Source: Megalobrama amblycephala
Taxonomy: Eukaryota; Chordata; Actinopteri; Cypriniformes; Xenocyprididae
DNA: 64,000 bases
Reading direction: 5' to 3'
Assembly: GCF_018812025.1 (NCBI RefSeq)
Contig: NC_063051.1
Coordinates: 254,001 to 318,000, forward strand
Under the pieces are notes generated by a model. That model did not search any database and was not told where the DNA came from. It saw only the letters and a list, made by a program, of their open reading frames with translations. This document shows, one piece after another, positions 1 to 10,214 of this stretch (positions within the stretch are counted from its first letter, which is position 1; each line of letters begins with the position of its first letter). The translations under genes were made by a program, and so were the position numbers.

Positions 1-390
1 TCCATGATCACAGATGTGTTTTTTGTTTTGCCTTTTACATGTCATTATAGTTTATGATTACTTGACTTCTGTAACATAGGCTGTATTTGATAAAAACCCA
101 TAACTGTCTTAATAATGCGTGCAGACAAAAGTAAATCAAATTAGACATGTTCTTCCATTTTTACTCAATGTGAATGTAGGAAGGAAAATGCAATACTTTG
201 AAATAAAATAAAAGTGTTTGTAAAAATGTGCTTTGTTTAATAATTTATTTTCTAGGTGTGTTTGACAGATGTGCGAATGTTAAAGTCAATACGAAATAAA
301 ATTACTTTCATCTTGAGCATTCATGGTATTTTTGTGCAGGTTTTTTTAAAAGCTTGTTTTCTTTGCAGCCACTTTCTTTTTCACTTGATT
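1..390. other. AT-rich intergenic DNA, nothing recognised
   Basis: No exon, RNA gene or repeat boundary that I can support. The stretch ends where the inverted-repeat element at 391 begins. Confidence 0.6.
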
Positions 391-527
391 AAGCCCAAAG
401 TATAGTTTACTTTTTACGCTTATGCGAGGGTCAGTGTACGGTGCGCGTAAAGCCCTGGGTATACTTTGTTTTTTTACATGTACGCTAGTGTACGCGCACA
501 GCCTTGCAAAGCATACTTCATACTTCA

Positions 528-659
528 TCAGTTTTGAACAATCTCTCGCCACGAGTTACAACCCATGTAAACATCTTTGTATTCTTTCATGCTAGAGTTG
601 TACAAATGAGGGTACTTTCTAACCTCTTTGCACAATCTCTCGTCTATGTAGGCCTCCAT
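528..659 (-). pseudogene. MADF-domain N-terminal fragment, left arm
   Basis: A 43-residue frame starts at the ATG complementary to 657-659 and stops at 528-530. It reads with the MADF pattern: acidic and basic residues, then RKYPHLYN, then EYKDVYM, then NSWREI. That matches the first part of a MADF (Myb/SANT-like) domain of Harbinger accessory proteins, which bind the transposon ends and help bring the transposase into the nucleus. The second half of the domain is missing, so it is a captured fragment and not a working gene. The mirror copy lies at 1135 on the + strand. The family call rests on motif recognition only. Confidence 0.5.
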
Positions 660-1134
660 TGTCGCTGTAGCTTGCATGTGTTACGGTCTGTTCTGTTTAT
701 GCAGTTTTTCTTTGGCTGCCTTGTGAATCGACGCCCCCAGGGCATGTTGCCACACCGTGGATAAACTAATTACTGCAAAAACAATTAAATGCGCATGTGC
801 GACCTGCGAGTACAAAGTATGCGAGGTTACAAAAAACCGTTGGTGCACATACTCTTCTGATGAAGAAATTTGCGTCACGTGCACTGTATACTGACCCTCG
901 CATAAGCGTAAAAAGTGAACTATACTTTGGGCTTGAGCAAATTTCGTGATCAGAAGAGTAGGCGCGTACTGTACGCGCACTGGCGGATTTTTGTACGTGC
1001 CGGTCGCATATGTGCATTTAATTGTTTTTGCAGTAATTTGTTTATCCACAAGGTGGCAACCGTGCTCTGGGGGCGTTGCTAAAGAAAAACTGCATAAACA
1101 GAACAGACCAGAACACATGCAAGCTACAGCGACA

Positions 1135-1260
1135 ATGGAGACCTACATAGATGAGAGATTGTGTGAAGAGATTAGAAAGTACCCTCATTTGTACAACTCT
1201 AGCATAAAAGAATACAAAGTTTACATGGGTTGAAACTCATGGCGAGAGATTGCTCAAAAC
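1135..1260 (+). pseudogene. MADF-domain N-terminal fragment, right arm
   Basis: This is the mirror-image copy of the frame at 528-659. It starts METYIDERLC and runs to a TGA at 1231-1233, where the other arm has a Cys codon. After the stop the same frame continues with NSWREIAQN. One codon (Asp of EYKDVYM) is also missing. The two arms have therefore diverged, and this copy is broken. Confidence 0.5.
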
Positions 1261-1576
1261 TGCGCATGCGTCGAAAGCCTGTGTATGTGTATGAGTTGAA
1301 TGAAGTATACTTTCCATGGCTGTGTGTTCAACTGTGCGCGTACACTAGCGTATGTGTAAAACAGCAAAGTATACCCATAAAGGGTTAGTTCACCCAAAAA
1401 TTAAAATTCTGACCCTCATGTCGTTCCACACCCGTAAGACCTTTGTTCATCTTCGGAACACAGATTAAGATATTTTTGATAAAATCTGATGGCTCAGTGA
1501 GGCCTGCATTGACAGCAAGATAATTAACACTTTCAGATGCCCAGAAATCTATATTTAAATCAGTTCATGTGACTAC

Positions 1577-1931
1577 TGTCATGATCACAGGTTGGAGTGC
1601 CCTATTGAGCCACCAGAGGGCACTCCAACCCGGACTATTCCTCTCCACTCTTTTGACTACATTTCCCATAACCCACTCCTGGACTCATTTCCCGTCATTG
1701 TATCCAGCTGTTTTGAGTTCTGTAATTAGTGTCTGTCTGTTTAGTCTGTGTTTGTTCTGTTCTTGTCATGTTGGTTTAATTTACTGTCACGGAGTTCTGT
1801 TTGTTTTCCCTGCTTTTGTTATGGACTGTTTTATGGATTATGACCTTTGCCTGGACGACTTTGTTTTTGGTTTTTGCCTATTAAAAAGCTGCACTTGGAT
1901 CTTCTGCCTGTTTCTGTGACTCCCCGTGACA
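1577..1931 (+). repeat. 5' LTR
   Basis: 355 bp, TG...CA ends, with a polyadenylation-like ATTAAA near 1879. It includes a 47-bp stretch around 1772-1825 that is absent from the 3' LTR. Confidence 0.85.
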
Positions 1932-2597
1932 TAAACCAACATCATGAACAGATCCAGCAGCAGGAGAGATCGGACAGTCACTGGCGGCTGGAGAAGTCGG
2001 GGCAGTCTCCGGGACCTGTCGACGCTACGGCAGCGTGGTATGGAGATACGGGTGTTCACTCAGAGGTTCTGGTCACGAGTAGAGTTGTGGAATTACCCTG
2101 ATGTGTTCCTCAGAGACACTTTTAATAAGTGTTTAGATGACCCTCTGCCGTGCTGGGAAATGGACCTAGTGAAGACTCTTTCCTTCTGGAATTTCGCCCA
2201 TTATTTGTATCTCCGCAAGTTCGATAGGGTACGGAAACCTCCTGCACCCGCTCCAGTCCGTGAGTCCGCTCCAGAGCCCGCTCCAGCCAGTGAGTCCGCT
2301 CCAGCCAGTGAGTCCGCTCCAGCCAGTGAGCCCGCTCCAGAACCCACAGAGGAGGTGGGCACAGATTCACCGCCTCACTCACGTAAAAGGAGGAAGAGGA
2401 GGAGGGCTTCCTTCATCCCTCAAGGCCTGGAGGCCTTCCCAGAGCCCGCTCCTATCCGTGAGTCCGCTCCAGAGTCACACACTTTTCTGGTCAGTCCTGC
2501 CATGGCCCAGAAGGCTGTCTTCACCTTCTACGCCTTGATTGTCCTGCGCGCCTGGAGGATGTATTCAGGGTCCGTCGACCATAGTCCAGTCTGCCAG

Positions 2598-2786
2598 CCT
2601 GAGCCCGCTGCCGTCCCGGAGCAGCCCGAGCCCGCTGCCGTCCCGGAGCAGCCCGAGCCCGCTGCCGTCCCGGAGAAGCCCGATCCCGCTGCCGTCCCGG
2701 AGCAGCCCGATCCCGCTGCCGTCCCGGAGCAGCCCGAGCCCGCTGCCGTCCCGGAGCAGCCCTAGCCCGCTGCCGTCCCGGAGCAG
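2598..2786 (+). repeat. 27-bp coding tandem repeat, seven copies
   Basis: Seven in-frame copies of a 27-bp unit encode PEPAAVPEQ, with E/D and Q/K changes. Unit seven carries the TAG stop. Confidence 0.9.
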
Positions 2787-3173
2787 CCCGCTCTCCATGT
2801 CAGTCCGGTCATGGCCCAGAAGGTGGTCTTAACCTTTTATGTCTTGGCGGTCTTGCGTGCCTGGAGGATGCACACTGGTGTTGTTGACTCTGGATCAGTC
2901 GGCCAGTTCAAGGCCGCTGCCGTCCCTAAACAGCCCAATGCCATCCCAGAGCAGCCCGAGCCTGCTGCCGTTCCAGAGCTGCCCGCTCTCCCTGATACGG
3001 CCACGGAGGCCGTCACCGAGCTGCCTGCTCTCCCTGATACAGCCACGGAGCACCCTTGGTCGGCCCTGCCTTCGCCGCCCAGGTCTTCTGCCCTGCCGCC
3101 GCCATCCAAGCCTTCTGCCCTGCCTTCGCCGCCCAAGCCTTCTGCCCTGCTGCCACTGCTCAGACCGTCTGAA

Positions 3174-3425
3174 CTGTTGAAACCCGCCTGGTCAGTTCCA
3201 CCAGCACCGCCCTGGCACTCAGCCCGAACTCTGGGCCTGCTGGAACCCGCCTGGTCAGTTCCACCAGCACCGCCCTGGCACTCAGCCCGAACTCTGGACC
3301 TGCTGGAACCCGCCTGGTCAGTTCCACCAGCACCGCCCTGGCACTTAGCCCGAACTCTGGACCTGCTGGAACCTGCCTGGTCAGTTCCACCAGCGCCGCC
3401 CTGGCATTTTGCCAGGAGCCCGACC
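3174..3425 (+). repeat. 63-bp coding tandem repeat, four copies
   Basis: Units start at 3174, 3237, 3300 and 3363. Each encodes a 21-residue block containing PAWSVPPAPPW. The fourth unit diverges at its end. Confidence 0.9.
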
Positions 3426-3614
3426 TTCTTAGAGCCCCCGTGGTCTGTTCCTCCAGCTCCTCCCTGGCCTTCAGTCAGGGGCTCTGGTCCTGGCCCACCA
3501 TCCCTCCCCCTGGTCCTCCTCCTGTCCACCTCCCTCCTGAAAGTTTTTCTTGGTTTGTTTTTTGGTTTTGTTTTTTGTGGAGCGTCTGGTATCCGCTCCA
3601 TAGGGAGGGGGTAC

Positions 3615-3922
3615 TGTCATGATCACAGGTTGGAGTGCCCTATTGAGCCACCAGAGGGCACTCCAACCCGGACTATTCCTCTCCACTCTTTTGACTACAT
3701 TTCCCATAACCCACTCCTGGACTCATTTCCCGTCATTGTATCCAGCTGTTTTGAGTTCTGTAATTAGTGTCTGTCTATTTAGTCTGTGTTTGTTCTGTTC
3801 TTGTCATGTTGGTGGACTGTTTTATGGATTATGACCTTTGCCTGGACGACTTTGTTTTTGGTTTTTGCCTATTAAAAAGCTGCACTTGGATCTTCTGCCT
3901 GTTTCTGTGACTCCCTGTGACA
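3615..3922 (+). repeat. 3' LTR
   Basis: 308 bp, near-identical to the 5' LTR except for the 47-bp deletion and about two point differences. It is followed at once by the TSD ACTAC. Confidence 0.85.
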
Positions 3923-4452
3923 ACTACAGTGGTTCAACCTTAATGTTATGAAGCGATGAGAATACTTTTTGTGCGCCAAAAAAACAAAATAACGAATTTA
4001 TTCAACAATATCTAGTGATGGGCGATTTCAAAACACTGCTTCATGAAGCTTCGAAGCTTTATGAATCTTTTGTTTCGGAGCACGTATCAAACTGCCAAAG
4101 TCACGTGAACCATTGAAATTTCGAAATGTTTCAAAACACTTATGATGTTACGAAGCCTCGTTTACTGAAATCACGTGACTTTGGCAGTTTGATACACACT
4201 CCGAACCACTCATTCGCTTCATAACATTAAGGTTGAACCACTGTAGTCACATGAACTGTTTTAAATATAGATTTCTGGGCATCTGAAAGTGTTAATTATC
4301 TTGTTGGCAATGGAGGCCTCACTGAGTCGGATTTCATCAAAAATATCTTAATTTGTGTTACGAAGATGAACAAAGGTCTTACGGGTGTGGAACGACATGA
4401 GAGTGAGTAATTAATGACAGAATTTTCATTTTTGGGTGAACTAAACCTTTAA

Positions 4453-6762
4453 GCAGCTTTAACAGGGAAAATGATGTTAACCAATAGCCAAATAGCTATA
4501 TTGACATTTGTTTTAGGTTTTTAATTCTGCCTAATGTTCATTTAATTAATGCCATGGCAATAATAGCAAACTTACTAGAATCTAATAATAGATTGTGAAT
4601 GCTGATTTATAATGCCTTTCTAAAGCTTGCAAAGTAAAACTATAGATCTTGAAGATTAAGTAAGTCATTGCATGTGGCCGAATGAATAAACTGTGCAACA
4701 AATGAAAGTCTCTGTAGTACTATTATCACTTTAGCTCAGCTTAAGCTGTGATATTACACTGAGGATCTCTCTTTAAACTTTCAGCCTCAGGCCAGACCAG
4801 ATGATCTGTCACAGCCTGCTGGGTTTGTTGTCCAAACTTGTAGGTCTTAGAAAAGTTTACCACGTAGAGTAGCTCTGATAGTTTCAACTACTTCCTCATC
4901 TTATCCCTGTTGCTTCTTATAACCTTTGTAAAATGTTAACTTTTCTTAGCTGATCTTTACTTTGGACTATATACTCACATGTTTCAGGTTTGACCTACAG
5001 ACGGAGCTCTATGCCTGTAGAGATGTATGTTAAATCAGCACACATGCATTATAATCTTAGGCTCCCTTCCAGGATATTACATCACTGAGTTTGACTGCTC
5101 TGCTCCCCTGAGATGGTGGTTGTGGTGAAGAGGTTTCACTGTTCACACTCATCGCTCTGGAATGTTGAATGGATTCTATTAGAATTCCTGGACAAGGAAG
5201 ATGAAGATGATGATGGCCTTCTAAAAAAGGGTCTGGGAACCATGCAGTATTTGACCTGCAAAAATAATCATTGGTTTATGCTTTTATAAGCTATTTAAAA
5301 ATTGAATGAATTATATAGATGTTTTAAATTATTGTTATTATATAAAAAACATTTAATCCTATATAGAAAAAGGCAGATTTTATTAATTATTCAGAATTTT
5401 TGTCTTAAGACTATGCAGGGCCGGACTGGGACTCATTTTCAGCCCTGGAGTTCCCACTTTAATTCACGACCGACTACATTAAAATAATGTAATTAAAACC
5501 TCAGTATATACGTCTGCAATAGTGCACTGTTCTCTAATTGTATTTTTCAAAAATATCTTCAAATACCCATGATAGTACAAATGCAATGCAATACAAAAAA
5601 TGCTAACATTTGATATAGAGTCATTTTTATTGTTTTAATGATTTTGTAATGTGAACCATTGATTAATTAAAAATTCATGTTATTTTAATTTTAATTTAAT
5701 TAAGTGTTTGCTTTCCAGTACATGGCAGCAGTCGTCCACTAAACCCAGGCACATTTTTCATGTCTATCACTATGAATGAAACTGAGAAATGTAGATCTTT
5801 ATTAAAGTGGATTTAACATAAAATGTTGCTATTTTATATAAATGTATATACTTAAATTATTACAAATTGAGGCAAATAAATAACATAAATAAAATATTAA
5901 AATATTAAAGTATTACGTTTGTTTAAAAAAAGTTACAAAATCACATTTTACAGTCTGGTTATGTAAGCTAGTTGGACAGAAAAATTAATATTGTTGGCCA
6001 ATGCGTAATAGCATAGCAAGCAACATAACATAAGTGATAGGGCCTATATTTTATTATTTGCCTACTATTATTATGATATGTGTAATAGCTGCATACAGCT
6101 ATTTTATCTTTATCTTTTGCATGTTTTCCCCTCTTCCTTTTTATTTATTTACATTACTTAAATCGGCCTCCGGTGGCTTAGATCTTTTGAATTACCATAA
6201 TTTAGTGTTGATTTAAAACTTGGAAAACAGAGATGTAAAGTAATTGAGTAAATGTAATTAGTTACTGTACTTAAGTATCTTTTTGGCTACTTTACAAAGA
6301 TATTACCAACTTTTACTCTCTACTTGACTACATTTTAGAACAAGTAAATGTACTTTTTACTCCACTACATTTGTGATGAGTAATGCAATTACAAATTACA
6401 TTTTGCATGGCACCTAACTTTTTCTGCAGCAGTTTTGTTCTGATATAAAGAAGCGATATCGCCATCTAAAGACATTGAAGGTATTATATCTTGTGCGTTT
6501 TGCCTTTACTCACCCAAAACTTGTCAACAAGGATACTTTATGTGAATGCGAGCGCATTAGCAGGTAGTTTCTGAACGCAGGTGTTTGATTTATGAGATGA
6601 GGTCATGACTGCAGCTGGTGATGAAGCTCAAACCAGCACACACAGTAGACTTTGACTATTTAATTTTACTTAACATTGTTTTATTTATCCGCTATATTAA
6701 CAAGACCTTTTTGAAGGATATTTGAAGGATAAAAAAATATATATATATTTAAGTTTTAACAA
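4453..6762. other. Intergenic AT-rich DNA with repeat fragments
   Basis: No exon is supported. A short dispersed-repeat fragment lies near 5415-5460 (gggccggactgggactcat), and a second at about 6232-6400 has the wording agtaattgagtaaatgtaat, typical of an abundant fish repeat. The region 4740-5260 is less repetitive and could hold regulatory sequence, but nothing specific is visible. Confidence 0.4.
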
Positions 6763-7285
6763 TAAATGCTCATCTTGAATTAGCTCTCTTCTTCTTCTTC
6801 TTCTCTATTAGAATTCCGGCAGTGTAGACACTGCTAAGTGTATTACTGCCCTCCACAGGTTAAAGTTTGAACTAATTGTTATACTGTATACTTGCACTAG
6901 CATATTGTATATGACAATTTAGTTCAAACTTTGACCTGTGGAGGGCAGTAATACACTTAGCAGTGTCTACACTGCTGGAATTCAAATAGAGAAGAAGAGA
7001 GCTAATTCAAGATGAGCATTTATGGTTAAAACGTATAAAATTTTGTTTTATGGTTTCTCTAGATAAGACCCTTATTTCTCGCCTGGGATTGCTGTAAACT
7101 GTCATTTTGACCTTCAACCGTTTGGGCTCCAGTGAAGTCCACTATATGGAGAAAAATCCTGTAATGTTTTCATCAAAAACCTTCATTTCTTTTCGACTGA
7201 AGAAAGAAAGACATGGACATCTTGGATGACATGAGGGTGAGTAAACGATCAGGAAATTTTAATTTGAAAGTGAACTAATCCTTTA
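6763..7285. mobile_element. Palindromic MITE-like element, copy 1
   Basis: Bases 6763-7024 form a hairpin. The left arm contains catcttgaattagctctctt and gtagacactgctaagtgt, and the right arm has their complements. The stretch to 7285 ends with a terminal motif close to gtgaactaatcctttaa, shared with the elements ending at 20617 and 58869. No coding sequence. Confidence 0.65.
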
Positions 7286-7599
7286 AGGAGTCACATGGGA
7301 AACAAAACATGTATCTTTTATATCTGCAAAGACTCTAGTTAACTAGTAAAAGTTAATAGTCTAACTAGTTTACAAGTGTTTAATTAATTAAAGTTACAGC
7401 AACAAATTAGTAGTTTGAATATTTTAGAAAAATGTGCAATAAAAAAGTATTTTTTGTGATGGTGAATGATACATTTTAAGAAATGTGCTCCTCTTTTTTT
7501 CTTTCTGTCATTAATAAAAGTAATCACATTAACCTAAACTTGTTTTTCATTTGTTACACTAAGTACAGTAGCTCAAGCACAGCTTTCTTCTCCCCCCCA

Positions 7600-7864
7600 C
7601 CCCCAAAGTGGGCGGGCCTTTGGAGAAATCCCCGCCCCCACTCGTGTTGATTGACGCTCAACAGTGGCCCCTCCTTAAACTTTTTTTCCCTCCTTCGTTT
7701 TCCACTGAAGTGCGTGAATTTCATACCAAACCCATACTTCGCATTCCACCTTTACTGTCAAACCGGGAGAAATATTACTGAAAACAATAGAGCACCAAGA
7801 TAAATATAACTTTAAAGAAATAAACCTCGTCCTGTTCTATCGGTAGAGGTGTTTCCTAATAAAG
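7600..7864 (+). promoter_or_regulatory. tead3: Putative tead3 promoter and non-coding exon 1
   Basis: This short GC-rich island in AT-rich surroundings has two Sp1-type boxes, GGGCGG at 7610-7615 and CCCCGCCCC at 7630-7638. No TATA box is evident. A strong splice donor, AAAG|GTGAGT, sits at 7864/7865 and could end a 5' UTR exon that splices to the acceptor at 30219. Mammalian TEAD genes usually have a non-coding first exon and a long first intron, which fits. A second good donor, CAG|GTAAGT, at about 8315 could belong to an alternative first exon. The transcription start is unknown. Confidence 0.4.
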
Positions 7865-9978
7865 GTGAGTTTTAGATTCACTCGTTCCCTTTGTCTGATC
7901 GCGTTTTTCATGCCGCTCTAGCGAAGTTTTCAGATCTTTGTCATATTTTGCATTTTTCCTCGGAACTCCCTGCGTTGGGTGGGATGAGGGACACAATTCC
8001 GTGTGGATATGCTGTAATTGTGCGTGTGTGAGAGCGAGGAAGCCGATTTTAGCTTGATAGCCGGGAACTTTTGCCTTAGAATTAGACTTTTAAGTTAGAA
8101 ACATTATTCCAACTAACGCTTCCATTGTTGCTCGCAGAAGTTAAGTCGAAAATGTCATGCTCGTTTGCACAGGCTCTTATTTACTCTGGTGGCAGGATTT
8201 TCCAAACACTTGTGATTGAAAATAAGCAAAGAGGTTTTGTTGTTCCAGAGAATTGTCAGAGAGAAACGACAGAAGTGTTTGGAGAGATCGTTAACCCCTT
8301 TTTCTGCGTTATCAGGTAAGTGTAATTATGTTTGTTTCGCTTGACAGGCTCAAGAAGTGTACTATATTAAATATTTAGTGATTTCGGTGAGGTTAATGCC
8401 TATATAATGTGTTAAGAGTAGAGAAATATATGCATCAAACGTGATGTTCTTTATTTACAAAACTTTTTTTCTTCATAACATGTGAAGTTAAAACCAATGA
8501 CACTGTTGGAAAGAAAAGTATTATGTTGATTCAGTAACCTATTTAAGTAGCTTCATAATGTTTTTTTAAGTTAACCTATTTAAAAACAATTTATTATGAA
8601 ACTGGTTGATTTGAAAATATCAACTGATTTCTATGGAAACGGTCGTATTTGCCTTCAGGCACTTTTTATATTTTACAATTCAGACTGGTTTATCAAAACC
8701 GAATTAAATAATTTTCATATATATGTATGGGGCTTTATGTCTCAATGTCTGTAATATATTGTTTATACTATAATGTTTTTTTTATTTTTTAAATAATAAT
8801 AATAATAAAAATTGCCGATAAAAAAACGATCAGTTTACCTCAGGTAAAGCAGTGACGTCGAGTGATCTTCCCGCCCAAACTGCTATCTTTCCTCAAATTG
8901 AAGGTTTCGATATTAACTCTTTTATGGTTTTAAGATAATTTTGAACCTTTTTGGTGTATGAATGCGGCTTTGTGACATTTTCAAGTATATTATAAACAAA
9001 CAAATAAATAAAAGCAGTTTACAGTTTGTTAAAAAAAAGTTGATATCTTTTATTACAAAAGTTGTTTTTAATAAAAATATATTTCATCTGTGGAATTTGT
9101 GGAACAATCAATCATGGCCTTTTAACATGTTATACAGGATTAAATCATTTCTGTAAATCTATGAAATTTACAAATATATATAATTTGCGACCAGATTAAA
9201 CGCATTGTCTGTAAAGAGGGTCTTTAGACCCTCATGAATTTAATTTTTTTCAATGTGGCAAATTTCTGGCACAATACAGTAGGAGGGTTAACAAATTCTC
9301 ATCTTATTGATAACATTTCTGTCTCATCAGTGTATTAATTTGCATTTTTCAGTTAGTTTTTTTTCTGGGTGAGTGGGTGAGACCCAAGTATTTTCAGTTT
9401 TGTCCACCTCATAATATGTGTATTTTTTTTTTAGTTCTCCCACACACATGCAAGTGTGTTTAACGATGCCCTCCACATTTTGATTGTTCCTCTGACTTTC
9501 TATTAATGGACAGGTTTCGTTAAACAGAAATGCTGCACTTCAGGTTCGACTTAGTCAGTTCAGCCCAAACTGCCTCTTCAAGTTCTGCTGCTTGGTTGGG
9601 TTGTCTTATATTTTACCTCCTTTTGAAAGGTTGGGCTTCTAAAAAAGGTTGAAATCCATCTAGATTTAGGTCAAGTGTTTTTAGAAGTGATTTGTTGTTG
9701 TGTGAAATTCTTTTCTGTGTTTGTTTGTATATTGTTTCTCTGTATGTACATCAGATGTTGTGGTGTTTTTGGTTTAGTCAACAGTGAAAGTAACTAAATC
9801 GTGCTCCATTTTGTTTTGTCTAATTTTTTGTTTACATTTTTTTTGGTTCATTTAGAGCCAAATCTAAATTTATTTTTTATTTTTTATTTTTTTGCATATT
9901 TGAAATCTGAAATATACTGAGATGTTACCCCAATATCTGATAAACAACAAATGAAACCAATCAAGAGATTTACACTAA
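7865..9978 (+). other. Presumed tead3 intron 1, proximal part
   Basis: Mostly unique AT-rich sequence with no exon I can support beyond the alternative donor at 8315. This stretch, close to the presumed promoter, is the least repeat-loaded part of intron 1. Confidence 0.35.
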
Positions 9979-10214
9979 GGCCCGGTTTCACAGACAGGGT
10001 TTAGCCTAAGCCAAGATTAGGCTTTAGTTCAATTAGGGCATTTAAGTATCTTTTATAAACGTTCACTAGAAAAAAATATTACTGGTGTGCATCTTGAGAC
10101 AAAACAGTGGCACTGACATATTTTAAGATTTGTCAGTACAAGTTGCTTTTAGCTAAAATAGTTCAAACATGCATTTTAGTCTAGGACAAGCTTAAGCCTT
10201 GTCTTTGAAACCAG
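9979..10214. mobile_element. 236-bp MITE, copy 1
   Basis: Short terminal inverted repeats (cccggtttcacagac... and its imperfect complement) bound a non-coding unit. A second copy of the same length lies at 14168-14403 in the same orientation. Confidence 0.7.

Larger units (their letters stand above)
391..1376. mobile_element. Foldback (long inverted repeat) DNA element, PIF/Harbinger-related
   Basis: Two interlocking inverted repeats are visible. Bases 457-1376 form a long hairpin with its centre near 916; the outer ends are gggtatactttg and its complement. Bases 391-934 form a second inverted pair, with gcccaaagtatag at 393 and its complement ending at 934. Both arms of the large hairpin carry the start of a MADF-like reading frame, in opposite directions. 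In fish, MADF proteins are the DNA-binding partner encoded by PIF/Harbinger transposons, so this is probably a non-autonomous derivative that captured that exon. No transposase is present. Confidence 0.6.
1944..3767 (+). pseudogene. Internal ORF of the LTR element: proline-rich protein of unknown function, split by an amber stop
   Basis: One reading frame runs from the ATG at 1944, 12 bases after the 5' LTR, to 3767 inside the 3' LTR. It is interrupted only by a TAG at 2763-2765, where the other copies of the 27-bp repeat have GAG or GAT. The order is: a basic, tryptophan-containing N-terminal region; a Pro/Ala/Ser/Glu-rich stretch; a basic cluster KRRKRRR (nuclear-signal-like); a hydrophobic module [20 protein letters not shown]; seven 9-residue repeats of the PEPAAVPEQ type; a second copy of the module ([20 protein letters not shown], at 2811); a Pro-rich linker; and four 21-residue repeats containing PAWSVPPAPPW. 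No zinc knuckle or pol motif is visible. I do not recognise the family. It may be a non-autonomous substitute for gag. The stop may make this copy non-functional. Confidence 0.6.
1577..3922 (+). mobile_element. Non-autonomous LTR retrotransposon with intact LTR pair
   Basis: Two direct LTRs (1577-1931 and 3615-3922) both start TGTCATGATCACAGG and end GTGACA. They are flanked by an exact 5-bp target duplication, ACTAC, at 1572-1576 and 3923-3927. A purine-rich tract ending gggagggggtac sits directly before the right LTR, as the polypurine tract of Ty3/gypsy-type elements does. The 1.7-kb interior lacks reverse transcriptase, protease and integrase motifs and instead carries one unfamiliar proline-rich frame. 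I could not recognise a tRNA primer-binding site after the left LTR. The LTRs differ by about two substitutions plus one 47-bp indel, so the insertion looks recent. Confidence 0.85.
1377..4452. mobile_element. TIR DNA transposon (non-autonomous) interrupted by an LTR element
   Basis: Inverted ends of about 200 bp are at 1377-1571 and 4245-4452. They start with the cyprinid-type end taaagggttagttcacccaa and close with its complement near 4452, next to TTAA. Apart from the inserted LTR element the host element is only about 0.7 kb and has no coding capacity. Its interior (3928-4244) holds a further short inverted repeat around the motif cacgtgactttggcagtttg. Superfamily not assigned. Confidence 0.65.

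Noticed and set aside
2837..3601. Minus-strand open frame of 254 codons
   Set aside because: Antisense shadow of the GC-rich proline repeats in the LTR element; no start context or domain.
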